Translations under genes and position numbers: made by a program
Shown here: positions 34,974 to 47,327 of the stretch, in pieces
Numbering within the stretch: the first letter of the stretch is position 1
Layout of the letters: each line of letters opens with the position of its first letter
Notes under the pieces: generated by a model
What the model was told of the DNA's origin: nothing
The model's database searches: none
What the model saw: the letters and a program-made list of their open reading frames with translations, nothing else
Origin: Siderastrea siderea
Taxonomy: Eukaryota > Cnidaria > Anthozoa > Scleractinia > Rhizangiidae
Direction of reading: 5' to 3'
Assembly (NCBI GenBank): GCA_964030785.1
Contig: OZ034970.1
Span: 20,146,634 to 20,210,633, forward strand
Length of the DNA: 64,000 nt

Positions 34974-36905
34974 AACACCTTGGTTGACTGCTTAATCAGG
35001 CTTAACCAGTTGTTTCCAGTGAGGGTAGCCAGGTCAGATGTTAAGATGGTTCTATTCAGAACCACTGTGTCATCACTATGAGCCAATGACGTTTTTTTCA
35101 CAATATGGTGAAATTTATCCTGACAACCTATGGGACTTTACATCTCCGGTAAGTCCCCCCTAACCCCTCAGCCCCAACCCCCCCCCCCCCCCCCACCACC
35201 ACCACCAAAACGATCTTGTGGTTACCCACTATAAAACCTGGAAATCATTGAGCAGCGTCACTACGCGGAGCAAAGAAACCGAAGAAAGCTCTTTATTTCA
35301 CGGTTCTTCAAAGAACAGAGACAAAAACAAGTAAACTTAAACTTAAACTCACCGTCACAAAATATTGCATACATAATTTAGGCAAAGATCAGTGGAAAGT
35401 TAACAATTTTACTTCAGAAATAAATGCAAGTTGCAGTTGAACCTTTTAATTTCTTACTTCTACCGGCGAATATCCAATACTTTTCAGTGCTCATAAACGG
35501 TCAACTTTCTAAAGGGTGCCGTTTTGACGCTCTGCGTGATTTGCGTGACACGCGACTCGCTTTACTTTGTTTAATTTGTAAGGTTTCAGACGTTTCAGTC
35601 AACCACTTACGTTCTTAGTACATTGTATTGTCAAAACAGGAGTCTGCCATCAAACGGCGTTTCTCTTATCCACAATATTTTCGTTTGAACTAGCGTTTAT
35701 AAACACGACTGAAATAGTTTTGCAACTATATTTATTTCCCCAGTTGATTGAAGTTGCTTGCTTTGTAATCAAGTCGGCTATAATAATTTTCGTCTTTTTG
35801 CTTCACAAATCGACCAAAGTATGTTTACATTTGTAACTTTCCCACGGTACAAAGTTATTTTTAGCGCACGTGCTTATTTTGAGTCTCAACCTACAGCCGA
35901 ATAAATTTCGTTTGCTTTGCCTTCGAACAGTACGAAAATGTTCAAATTCAGCTCGCTTTCCAGTAGATCCAACAGGTCTCCATTAGAATGCTTTGTCACA
36001 TATCTGTTGTTGTTAATCTTTTGGTACTGTTTCGGTCGGTTCGAGATGTTTTAAGTGTTGCGTTACATTCCTAAGACTGAAATTACAGCTGTCAACTATG
36101 CAAATTTGCTCAACATACGCTTTACACTTTGAGCTATGAATAACCCCGAAATAACGTTTAGTATCTTGTAAAGATTTTACCACATCCATCCTCTAATTCC
36201 TTGATCACCACTGTGACGTGGATTTTAATACTAGTTTCATTTAAGTTTTTCAGTTTTACGAATAGCTAGCAACAAGCCGCGCAATTTCCGAATTAGTTTT
36301 AAATGGGTTCATGTTTTATAACACGCACTCAAAAATGACACTGCAAATTTTAGATTCGCTGTTACCGAGAGATAATCCCGAAAAATTTTATGCTGTTATG
36401 CTATTACCTTGGGCTTTAAATACTGTCTCTTTCACTGTTAATTAGGGATCAAAGTAACGTTAATTTCCACGTTCCGTTCATACAACACCTCAAATTGGCA
36501 AGTCCGTCTTGTATTTGCTGCTGTGGAAATTTGTACTTCAGTTAAGTAAACACAGGACTACAACGCGAATAAAATCCTGCCAGACCTCACGTACACAAAA
36601 CAGGCATTCGAAGTAGATCCACACTTGCGAATGCAAAACACTTCAAAGCCTGGGGGACGTACTCCTATAATAGTATAAGCTGTATGGGTTTGTGCCGCTG
36701 ATAAGGTAAGAGTTTCAGTCTCCTGGTGCACACCCCCACCCAACGTCTCACAGAATATCCCCCCAGCCTCACAAATCGTAAGACAGACGTCTCACATATA
36801 TCGTTGATTTTTAGGCTCTGACAGTAGCCATATGACGTCACTAACGTGATGTCATTGGCTAAAAATGAGTCTTTCATATTCATGAAGTAAACCGTTTGGC
36901 ATAAA

Positions 36906-37330
36906 ACGTCATTCATTCTGCTTGTTGTGTAAAAGGCATTTTTGAGGATAACATCCTACAAAAAAATAAGTAATAAGAATAGTAACTAAATAACAATGAC
37001 TATTGAAATAACATTGCATCAATACATTTAAGCCCCAATGAGTGAACACTACCTAATTTCTTCCAAATTCTTGTAGGTGATGAGAATGAAGGGAATGATC
37101 AACAAAAAAAGTTGTCTTCATGTTACTTCTTTAAGAGTCTTTGCATGTTGTTATGTTACACAGTATAAACGTGTACAACTGTTTATGTGCTGGGAGTGTT
37201 TTTGCTGAGGATTATCCTATTTGATGATTTCAAACAATGGAATGTCGTATCTTAATCAACAAAACTCAATTTACAGGCTTTCAAAAATAGCCGAGATCCC
37301 ACCACATTGAAAATTGGAATTCTGCCAAAC
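36906..37330. other. No gene seen
   Basis: Sequence outside the right repeat arm. It has no coding motif and no clear target duplication matching the left side of 10465. Confidence 0.4.
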
Positions 37331-37339
37331 GTCAGTGCA

Positions 37340-38130
37340 GTTGCAAAGCTCTGTGCAGGGAAGGTTTGCTTTTAAGCATTTCCATCGATTGCTGGTACAT
37401 CCAGTCTTGCGTCCGCATTTTAGCAATTCACTACAGGCTTAAGACACTTCTGGGAGTCTTGTCAACCGGCTGCCAGCGGTTGTTTCTCATCTTTCAGCCA
37501 ACCCGTCTGGAGGAGAAATCCTCCACTGGCTCTCTAAGGTCATGCAGACGCTTGCTTGGTATGCTGCCCTGTTACAGTGATGTAGAAGAGCGTCCTGGAA
37601 ATATAAGCGAGAGGAACAAATAGAACAGAGGAATTAGACTGGGAAAAGCTGTGTAGAAACCTGGTCATGAAAGAATTCACCTGTGTTGGTGGAATACTTT
37701 CCAGTGGTTGCCCTTTTTGGCGAAGAACTCTCTTCTTGTGGCGATGATCTTACTTGCAGAACTGTTTTTGTCGTAAAGAACAACAAATCACTCGATGACA
37801 GAGAATGCTGCAGAGTCAGCATCTAACACGGTAAGCTTGCCATCCACAACACTCAGAAAAGGTTCCGTAACTTCTTGGTACACGTTCCAAGCGTCCCATG
37901 CAGACTTTGTCCCTCTTCCCTGGAAAGATGATGTGGTATCCCAGCCAGTGAGGGCATTGAATAGTGGAAGCACCTTCGCTTTTCTAGGCCGGAAGGCTTC
38001 GCTGATGGTATTGATTGATATGTACTGGAAATGTTTTACCATGCCAAAGGCGATCCGCACACTTACATCTGTCCGGATTAAGCACAGGTTACTGTACTCC
38101 ACAATAGAAATGACCACTGCATCTGCTAGT
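37340..38130 (-). pseudogene. Decayed cnidarian repeat protein ('LTGWDTTSSF' family)
   Basis: From 38117 the frame reads KVLPLFNALTGWDTTSSFQG and then GTKSAWDAWNVYQEVTEPF. This block is a hallmark of a multicopy protein family of unknown function in corals. A second frame at 37795-37680 (VLYDKNSSASKII, then FFAKKGN) continues it after a frameshift near 37800. Weak remains to about 37340 contain several stops. I know the family only as a repeat-associated protein; I cannot give an activity. Confidence 0.5.
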
Positions 38131-38859
38131 ATTCACGGTTCTGATCGGTACTTTCTGAAACTTATTCTGAGATGATTTAAGGCTCATTCTTTTGACTGTT
38201 ACGACGATCACGAATTCTCAGATGCACAGATCATGTCCATTTCTCTTACACAGTTGATGGGGTTCCAGATACGGTATGACTGGATACAAATTTTCTGCAC
38301 CTTTGCTGCGAAATTTTGGTCTTCTAGCTTAGCAGCCAGCCTTGTACCCAGACTCTTTTGGTTCGTCCCGTATGAATAGAATCAGCTATGTCACGGAATA
38401 CGGGAGCCTGTAAACACCCAAGCAACATTGTCCTGTCAGTTGTCTGAAATACTCGTGTTAGATAATTGAGCCTATGTTCTAAGTGGCAACACGTCGGTTG
38501 CTCGCTTTTGTTTAACAGAGGAATTCTTACAACATTTTGTACACGGATGCTTCTTATTACAAGGTGGCGGTGCAAGATGACATCGAAGGGGAGAAGAATT
38601 TACTCACCAATAAATTTGTTATAAAATAGTGGTTAAAAGCAAGGTAAGATAATCTTAATGGAATCGTAGCTTGCATACTCAGAAGAATCCCATATGAATA
38701 GCAAATACAAGTCTGAGTACAGGTGCCGTACGAATAGCTACTGTGTGAAAAGAAATAAATAGTAGGTGATGATCCTGCAGGATTCATATTTTTAATACCA
38801 CGATTCTTTTCTGTGAACTGATGTATGATTGGGTTGACAGGTTCCAGCGAGTTAACACA

Positions 38860-39409
38860 TCTCTACACACTTGAGATATTCTCGCTTGAAGAATTGCTAG
38901 ATTGGCTTTCTTTCTCCGAAACTTCTTCTTCTTTGCTATTGCTCTCGTCTGAGGATGAAACGAGATCACTACTATCAGCCTCAAAGTTCTCATGGTCCGA
39001 GTTAGTTGGCGATGTATCATCACGATCATTGTAAGTGGCTGACGAAGGCCGATCAATGTCGAAAACCACTTCACTTTTGCAAACAAAGGATCCGAATATT
39101 CACAACGCCTTCCAAAAATTACTCACTTAGTAGTTGGCAAATATCTGCTCACGATCATTGTAAGTGGCTGACGAAGGCCGATCAATGTCGAAAACCACTT
39201 CACTTTTGCAAACAAAGGATCCGAATATTCACAATGCCTTCCATAAATTACTCACTTAGTAGTTGGCATTTGATTGGTCGAGTGAAGGCATTGTTATTTG
39301 AAGTTAGCCAATCAAAACTAATGCTAGTGCCAGGGACAATTAAATCAGCCCTGGCACATCTAGAAGTGTATTTGTGGGCCGATAGGATCGACCTCTGGCA
39401 TATCTAGGG
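38860..39409 (-). mobile_element. piggyBac-like end with N-terminal transposase fragment
   Basis: On the minus strand a TTAA (39410-39413) is followed directly by CCCTAGATATGCCAGAGGTC, the usual CCC-start and target of piggyBac elements. Related short motifs (CTAGATGTGCCAGGGC) recur as inner repeats. Downstream, the frame 39069-38863 begins MVFDIDRPSSATYNDRDD and continues into a serine/aspartate/glutamate-rich segment, as in piggyBac transposase N-termini. No catalytic domain or second terminal repeat is visible, so it is a fragment. The call rests on the end and on composition. Confidence 0.4.
39021..39268. repeat. Tandem duplication, two units of about 119 bp
   Basis: 39021-39139 and 39150-39268 are nearly identical (CACGATCATTGTAAGTGGCT at the start, AGTAGTTGGCA at the end), with a period of 129. 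It duplicates the region just 5' of the piggyBac-like N-terminal frame. Confidence 0.9.
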
Positions 39410-39659
39410 TTAAAGGCAATATGTTAATACAACAGTGCGACCATGTTGTAAATGTGTAAATAAATTATGCAAGAAAACTAACCAGAAACAAGAACAAAAG
39501 CACACTAATGAGAAGGTGGTGGAGCACTAATCAAAAGCGAAGCCAGTGAGAACTGTGAACACGCAATAAAAGAAAAGAGAGGAATGGTGAAAAATAGCAA
39601 GTGAGATCGTACAAACTGGCAAGGCTGTAGTATGAGGACCCAGCATTCAATTCAAGCAG

Positions 39660-40260
39660 ATGGTTTTGACTTGCTTGAATAGATCACCTCTAAAGGCTTG
39701 TGATCAGTTAGTAATTCAATGTGGACGCCATAAAGATCAACATAAAATCACTCGCATGCTCACATTAAATAGACCCAATGCTTTTCCATCTGGGAATAGT
39801 GGTGCTCCACATCTGTTAGGCTTCTGCTTGTGTAAACAACACCAGCCTATTCCTGAATCGAGATGGCACTCCCGTCCTACTTGGCTTGCATCAGCCAGCA
39901 CTTAGGTCTTGGCATTCTTGTCAAAATATGGCAGGGTTTCGGCCCTGGAAAGTTTCTCCTTCAGCTGCTGTAAAACCTATCACGTTCACATTGCCATTGA
40001 AATGTAACTCGTTGCTGGGTGAACTTTCTTAACGGTTCCGCTGTGGTCTGCAGATCAGGGATTAAACAGCTACAGAAATTTACTAGTCTAAGGAAGTTCC
40101 GGACTTCAGTGCCACTCTTCAATTCTCTCGCCTCAAACACTGCTTTCACTTTGTCTTCTACAGGACCTATCTCCCTATTTTTTATGTTAGACCTGCAGAA
40201 TAAGACACAATTACGCACTTCCCTTTCTTGTCAACATTTTGCCTTTATTACTTAAAAGGC
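39660..40260 (-). pseudogene. Ty3/Gypsy pol fragment (RT end and RNase H)
   Basis: The frame 40218-39961 reads GPVEDKVKAVFEARELKSGT, FLRLVNFCSCLIPDLQTTAE and PLRKFTQQRVTFQWQCE, the standard link from reverse transcriptase to RNase H in Gypsy elements. Beyond a stop the remains continue as YFDKNAKT and LADASQVGREC, then a damaged RNase H ending near 39660. No LTR, integrase or intact reverse transcriptase core (YxDD) is visible. The element is dead. Confidence 0.75.
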
Positions 40261-40429
40261 CGTTAGGACACTGTGTAGAATACTCGGTCCCATGAAGAGT
40301 AGGGTTCCCTCTTTTCAAGCTGTTCATTGTGTTTTCGAAGTTTCGCATTTTTTTGGCGAAATTTAACTCATTCATTTTGTCTGAATCGTAGGAAAAGAAA
40401 ATGCCGAGAGGCCAATGAAATGGCATTTC

Positions 40430-41942
40430 AGTGTTATTTGTTCAGAGGCCAAGCCACATTCCTTCCGTTTTAACTTGGTGGTGTTAATTGCCAAGCTGGA
40501 GAGGTTTTTAAACTTCTCGAGGAGAGACAAAGCAGATAGGTGATGGAATCACTGTCTCGTACTCTTTGTCTAAAGGAACTTTCATTTCTTTTCGACCTAC
40601 ATTGATTCTTTTTTATAACAACATCACTTTATATTTTTCTTGCAAGTACTTGTATATGGCATGGCATTTTCCTATCAGGTGTCGTTGAGATTCCGTGTGA
40701 CATTCAGGGATAAATGCCTGTTACGAGTTTCGCAAACTTAATTCCAGGTGCCCAGGCCAGATCTCCCAAAGTGTTACCATAGGAAGCCCTTTCATTTTTC
40801 TTTTTTGAAGTGCCTGTTGCCTGTGGCCCAGATCCAGACCGGTTTCCACCTTTTAACAGAAATCGGTCACATTCTTATTATTTATGAAACTTTTTAGAAT
40901 GAAATTAGGCTTCCAAGTTTTGATCTCGAAAATGTGACACTTGACTCACTGGCATGCACACACAGTCACATGCTTTGGGTCAGGACTTGCCTTGTTCCAT
41001 GTCCGTTGAAGTATAAAATTAGCATTGATGTAACTGATAATCTGCCATTTGCAAGGCTTACTCCAAGGAAAATGGAACCAAGTAACTCTGAATTCCATGA
41101 AATGACACTAAAGGGAGTCAAAAACTAAAAATTTTTCCCGTGCGAGCATGCCCCCTGCACCTCCTAGAGGCTTGCACCTTGGTGCTCGTCTTTTTAGTAA
41201 ATAATAAATAGTAACAAATGGGAATTAGCCGTGGCATGTCTACATGGTGGCTCTTCCTCCACTTTTTCAGATCAATTGGAAACGGACACAATTATATTTC
41301 TGGATCCACGCCTGCTATAATAAACTTTTTCCAATTAACCTTCACGTGGTTACACAGGATGGCAAGACTACTGTTTTTATATCAATATATTGGTTTGTAG
41401 AAACGTTTAGCTGTGTGTTTGTTTTGCCATTAAGTGAAAATCACTCCTAGGAATCAATTTGTTTAATCAGAACTTGACTGTTAGTTGCGAAAGGCCCAGG
41501 GTGCTTTGGGATTTACTTTTGTACAACGGGGAAAAGTGGGTTATAAAGGTCTGTACCTATTACTTTGGTTTGTTTGTTTCTTAATGCTTAAATCACACTG
41601 CTGGCAAAGCAAAAATACCGAGAAACTTTAGTGTAACCATTTTTAAATCTTAAAGAAAGAAAATCCACATAGTGGAAGAAATAAATGTTGTTAACGTAAG
41701 CCCAAATTTGTCATTTGTCTAAAAGTAATGAACAAGGATAAAAAGAAATTGAGAGAAGTATTTATGTAAAATGCATTCAGATCATCATGTACAATTAGGA
41801 CTAAGGAATAAAAAAATCTTGAGTCACTGACAGGAATGGAACCCATGAACTATTGAGAGACTCCTGGTGAGCTAGGAAATTTGAGCTATGGGGAGACTGG
41901 TGGTGAGCAAGGAAATTTACTAGACTCAAGACTTTTTACTTC
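40430..41942. other. No convincing gene
   Basis: Short frames only (for example 40934-41128 plus). I see no protein motif and no repeat structure. Confidence 0.4.
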
Positions 41943-43450
41943 TTGTCATTTCATGTCATATTACCAAGCTCCACGTTTGCCGTCTGTTCTCTATCTTCAT
42001 ATGAAGTTGTGAAGGTGAGATTGTGTGGTTCCAGAAAATATTACCTCCCCACAGGAATTTTAACAGCAATAGTAGCATTGGCATTTTCATTGTGTAAAAC
42101 ATACAAGACCAAAAAGGAGAGAGGTTATTTCGGACATCTGCCTATAGCACAGCGTAGCTATTGCTCTTTTGCACACGGGAATACTGAGCAGAGTAGAGGA
42201 CTTTGCAATGGAGAATGATTCGTAATTGGGATATCATGGAGAATATGCTTTGTGACCTTTCCTAGCAACTGGCGATCTACTACAACTGTGATGTTTTGGG
42301 GTCTAGTTTGATGAGATAACATTTATCTTCATCCCAAATTGTTAGCATTTGATGTTTCACTCATACCTCAATTAGATAAGACTAGCATTCTAGTTTTTAA
42401 AAATGATGCATTTGATTGAACCAATTAAATAAGTAAAAAGACCCGATGTGTCAAAACCTCCTTCCCCATCTACATTGTGCGAAGATTAATGTAAACCAGG
42501 CAATTTTCTGGCAACCAGTCTCCCAATCCTGTTGTGACATTGCAAGGCAATGTGTGCTGGAAACGTTGTACAGTGGGGCATGCCCCCCAAAATATTCCAA
42601 GGTGTTTTGAAACAGTAGCATCAGAAATTTAGCAAACAAGTTGCAAGAAAAAAACTCCAGTGTAACCTTAAAGCTGAACTGACTGCAGTCCTTTCATGAA
42701 AATTAGTTTTTTTGTAGAGGCCATTCCCTTTCCTTTTTGTTCAAAACCTCAACGTATAAAAGTTTATCAGCCTTGCTATTCATTATAAACATAAATGGCT
42801 GGAAACTGGGCAAGTGGTTATGATTTTGTTCGACTGCTTTTGATAACTAAACCTTTTTTTCTATTAAGTGGATAGGCGTGCATGTGAAACCATTTTTGTA
42901 TTTCAACTGAAAACCGTAACAAGACTTATTTGTTGTGTAACTTTTTCTTCTTCCAGTTGTTTGCATTTTTCTTTCAATTCTCTGGCTTGCTTCAGATAGA
43001 CTAATGTTGGCAGGGATATCCAGCCGCTTAACGGAAAATATCTACAAAGATAGTTGCGTACAATTACATTCTTCACTGTTTCAACACAAAACTTTTGACG
43101 CTCACAATAACTGTAATATTTCTTATTATTTAGTGATAAAAACTACTGCTAGAAACGAACGATGTTTCGACTGATCGTCAGCCATTTACAAGTTCAAGTT
43201 CTGGAGTTATCAATTTTCATCTATAATGCGTACAGCCATAAAAGTTGACAATTTTTAGAATTAAAAAAAAACAACGATGGAGGGCGTTAGAAATGTAACA
43301 GTAAAAAGTGAAAAAGATAATACAATATATATGTAATATTCTTAAGAATCCTTATCAAATAATCCTATACTTACAACATAAAATAAACAAGATAATGATT
43401 TCACATTTGACCTACATGCTCTCTATAATGAATCATTTACAAATTTTCTA
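41943..43450 (+). repeat. Direct repeat, copy 1
   Basis: It matches 54960-57250 in the same orientation over many blocks, for example 42060-42215 with 55060-55220, 42305-42400 with 55760-55850, 42455-42640 with 55910-56080, 42700-42900 with 56335-56530, and 42945-43100 with 56915-57090. This copy lacks the SINE found in copy 2 but has an extra tract near 43130-43330. No coding motif is evident. Confidence 0.75.
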
Positions 43451-44305
43451 ATACCGTGCAGAAGTAATGAGAGCGAATTTGGAGGAATTTCGGGCTTTGT
43501 TTTCTTCGAAATATTGCAGAACTTTTGATCGATTTTTCGGAGCGTTTGCGCAACATTTCGCCAGGTCAAGCAAAAGTTCGCGAGGCTACTCGAAAAATCA
43601 CTTCTTCGAATTTTGCACCAGCGAAATAGCGAAGAGAATTCACGTCAAATGAAATGGAATATCCGTCAACTTTCTGACTGCAAGATAAACCCTCCTTAAA
43701 CAGAGAGGCATTTCCAACTGTGGCCTTAATTTCTGCGTCAAATAACTGCTTTTGTTAAAGCACAAAAAGAACAATAAATACAAGTTTAGCGCATTTTTGT
43801 ATCTCAGTTTACAGAATGATTATGAAAAGGCAGAAGTACAAAGAAACAGTACAGTCAAACTCTTTGCCCACAAATTGCAAAATTGCTAAACTATGATGTC
43901 AAACAAAGAGAGGAAATGAGGAGCATTTCCTCTCATTAAGTTAGGTCTCTGAACGGAGTATGTGATATGATATCAGTTTTTTTGGAAACAAATTACATGG
44001 CATGAAGCTTGATGATAGTCCCCTAACTACGACCCTACTTCATTCTGACTCCATAGTTCGTAGGAGTCCTTGCACAAATTCATATGAGAGAGGAGCCTCT
44101 TCACTTGTCTTTGCTCTTGTAGCATCTGCAATCTCCTAGAATAAGATATTAAATAGGGACTTTTAAGGAAGCTAGGTACATCACATGCTTAAGCATTTTG
44201 TTGTCACTCTTAGAAGGCAACTTACCTATATTTTTGTCGTTGATGGAAGCTGAAAATCGTGGCAGATTTTTTGTAGCTAAGTTCTCCACATTAGCTATGA
44301 ATCTG
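43451..44305. other. No convincing gene
   Basis: Contains the frame 43467-43652 (plus, phenylalanine/serine/lysine-rich, no motif). Otherwise nothing is recognised up to the TTAA of the next element. Confidence 0.4.
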
Positions 44306-44309
44306 TTAA
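44306..44309. repeat. TTAA target duplication, left
   Basis: TTAA directly before the terminal repeat; its partner is at 50683-50686. Confidence 0.85.
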
Positions 44310-44435
44310 AGAGTCTGACCCACCCAGTTTGCAACGCGCGCTTGTTATTGTTATTATCCGGGACACCGTTGTATTCTTCCCATATTTGGGTATAGCTTTC
44401 ATTGTCCTTCAGCGCGCGAGATTCTTCTCATCGAC

Positions 44436-45542
44436 ATGGCGGAAAGGATGCAACTGGAAATGAGCGATAGCGAAGAAGCTCTAAATATCACTGGCGACAA
44501 TTTAAGTGGAGACGAATACGCAGAACGTCCTGCTGTAGATGCTTACGGATCGCCAGTGAACGTGAGCCGAATCGAACCACGGCTCGCCGTGATTCAGTCG
44601 CCGGACCAAGCAGCGCTGTTGTCGCTCGTGTGGTAAGAAATCATCCCAGCTTTACATTTATCCGCTTCAAAATAAGAATATGCATTTCTTCCGATGTTTT
44701 TTTTTAAAACTCAAACGAGACTGGCTCTGGCATTGTAGGTTTGCCGCTGCAAAAACACATGTAGCCGAAAGAAGAGTGCGAGGTCGACAGGCTGCCCGTG
44801 TCGGAATGCAGACTCCAAATGCACGTCGAGTTGTCAGCAAAGCACGAGCAAAACTGCCTGCAAAAATGGGGCCGTTGAAGTCCAGCCTGTATTCAATAAC
44901 CCGAGCGCATATGCACGCCACCGAAGAGCTGTAGAAGAGTCCGAGAATGAAATAAAGGTAAACATTAGTTTAGTACAAATTATCGCACGCAAGCGAGAAA
45001 AATTGGCACTTGCTTACAAATTGTTTGTAGCTGAAGTCTCTCTGTTCCTGTCTTATACGATAGGAGTTTGTGAAGAAGCTATCAGAGGTTGAAAAGGAAA
45101 CCCTTCTCATCAGGGTACTGAGCCAAGGCCGTGGCAGTGTAGAATACGCCAGAGATCTACTAACAGGAGCAAATGATCCAGAGTCAGAGCCGCCAGAACC
45201 GGAAAATGACATTGTGGAGTGTGCCGAAGGATGCAGGATGAGCAGGAAAATGTTTGCTACCAGAAAAGAACCTGTGTTACTTCCTATGTAATGTTCAACA
45301 CCACCTGTTTAGATCGGGAAGTTTTGCAGTTGGCAATAAGAGCCAGGTGTGACATCCGTGTAGATGAGCCTGATTACTCCACTCAAAGTTACCAGAAGGC
45401 CGCATACCGGCAGTACACGTTGTGGAAATATGGAAAACTTGGAAGGCGGAATCGAAAAATTTTGCCGTCTTGTGTAGTTACAACCATTAGGCAAGCTTCT
45501 CCAGCTCCAGATGGCAATTACATGGGCCTTCGCCGTTCATAG
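44436..45542 (+). pseudogene. CXC-like plus P2X7 C-terminal ('ballast') domain protein
   Basis: Exon 1 (44436 to about 44632) begins MAERMQLEMSDSEEALNITG. Exon 2 (44739-44957) is open in one frame as CRCKNTCSRKKSARSTGCPC and then RNADSKCTSSC, a CXC-like cysteine-rich segment. Exon 3 starts at 45064 and runs on to 45542, ending CLDREVLQLAIRA, SYQKAAYRQYTLWKYGKLGR, NRKILPSCVV and IRQASPAPDGNYMG. These are hallmarks of the zinc-binding cytoplasmic domain of P2X7 receptors. No membrane segment is present, so it is not a channel. The CXC frame does not follow in phase from the best exon 1 donor (TG|GTAAGA), and a frameshift near 45215-45230 separates the two halves of exon 3. This copy is therefore probably broken, or has unusual splicing. 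Role in the element unknown; zinc or nucleic-acid binding is plausible. Confidence 0.7.
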
Positions 45543-46979
45543 GTGCATTGAAACAAAGTGCATTTTGCGCTTATTTCCTCACAAAATTAGTATTTTCCCA
45601 AGATTCTAAAAAGATTCTGTCATGTTGCTCTTTTAAGGCCCATCAGTGACAGTAAATTCGCTTTGAAATATCAATGTATTATGATGCATAGGGCTAATAA
45701 GAAGTATGTGAATGGTCACTATAGCCTGCCAGCAAGCTCTCTTCCCCCCACCCGTCCAAGAGAGTTTGCTTGGAGGCTGTGACAAGTAAGGAAACATTCT
45801 CATTGGTGTTTCCATTCCATTGGAAATGGGGATTGAAGGCCTATTTGTCAATACCAGATTTTATTGAAAAAAGAAAACCTAAAAATGCCCCCCTTCTCTC
45901 CCCCCCCCCCCCCCACCCACCCAATGTAACATGTCAACTAGATAAATCTGGAAACAGTTGGAGAGAAGTTAGTGTTAAAGCAAAGCACTTTTTCAACCTA
46001 CAAGTTTTTTCTTGACTACCGGTAAACTCATTTGTAAATATTCGGGGCTATCATCATACTGTAAAGTGCAGCTTATAGGTCCAGGGCATGCACTACTTTG
46101 AAAAGGTTGTTTTGTTGGCAAGTGGAAAATGTTTTCACAATAAACATTTCAGGGAGGTCTGTGGTATGCTTATTTATTGCAGGGAACATAACTGATGAGT
46201 CAACAGCCTCATAAGTATGATATGGGGGCTATAGCCTGTAATTTGTAGTATTGGCTGATGAAGTGCGAAACCAAAAACCATGAACACTTTGATTTGATAT
46301 TGGGTAATGAAGTGGGGGTAAAAAATTAAGTTTTACTTTGCGAATCCAACAACCATGAACACATGACCAATCAGATGGGAGATCAAACCACAAGAAAAAA
46401 CTGCAAGCCACAAACCTAATTATTGCTACAGGTTGTGGTTTTTTATCTAGCAGCTGATTGGCTTTTACTTCACAACATAAGAATATTCCAGAAATAATTC
46501 TAGTGTTCGTGGCTCCTGGATTTGCACAGTAACAGAATACTCCCATTCACACAAGAAAAGGTCAAAAAATCTCTGTTTCTCATCCATTTTAATGCTGAAA
46601 ATAATTATTACAAGTGACAACATTTATTTACCTTTGTTCCATGATATGATGGTTGTCGATTTGGTACACTTGATGAATCATAATGTTGTGCATATATATC
46701 ATAATTATAAAGACTTCAATTCTTTCTCAGTCCTGTCTCCTGAGAATGAAATTTCTGATATATTTATTTCTTTTTATTTCACTAAAGTATTTCCAAATAA
46801 AAAAATTGGGAATTTTGATAGACAATTATGTTAATATTTACAGACAAAGCATTTTAACAAAATTCGAATTTTTCTCATGTTGAAAAGATCAAACAGTGAT
46901 CAACCAGTAAAACAAACATTCTTAGTTTAGTTACCCAGGTTACTACCCATCAGGACAAAATCAATTCCTGACTTTTCAC

Positions 46980-47253
46980 AGACTTCTCCCTGACAACAAA
47001 GGATGACCATTATGATGGCTTCTATGGTATGAAATCATAAAAACCAAATCACTAATAGACACTTTCTACAACTATAGGCCTTCCCATATCTAGAAATATA
47101 TATCTGGTTAACTGAAAATAAAGTTCCCTGACTTTTCACAAAATAAGAGAATGTAGAATTTCTCTGACGTGATGGAAAATACCCTGAGTTTTCCCTGACC
47201 TTGAAAGATAACTGCTATTCCTTTACTTTTCCCTGACTGTGGGAACCCTGTCA
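46980..47253. repeat. Short-phrase repeat (TCCCTGACTTTTC) region, MITE-like
   Basis: The phrase CCTGACTTTTCAC or a close variant occurs near 46968, 47130 and 47190, and the tract ends CTGACTGTGGGAACCCTG (47236-47253). Many animal genomes carry small DNA elements with this kind of CAGGGTTCCC end. I could not define the other end or a target duplication. Confidence 0.35.
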
Positions 47254-47327
47254 CTAAATAGTCTGTTAACACCTATTCTGGTTTCTTTTGAGTCTGAAAG
47301 CGTGACAATTTAGCTTTGACCAACTCT

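Larger units (their letters stand above)
32660..36905 (-). repeat. Right copy of the long inverted repeat
   Basis: Inverted partner of 10465-13460. Homologous blocks are colinear in reverse order. It is about 1.2 kb longer because it keeps a C48-peptidase fragment, a 160-bp MITE and other sequence between 33580 and 35070 that the left copy lacks or has replaced. Confidence 0.75.

Noticed and set aside
44436..45542. True P2X purinoceptor
   Set aside because: There are no transmembrane segments and no ligand-binding ectodomain; only the cytoplasmic ballast domain is present.
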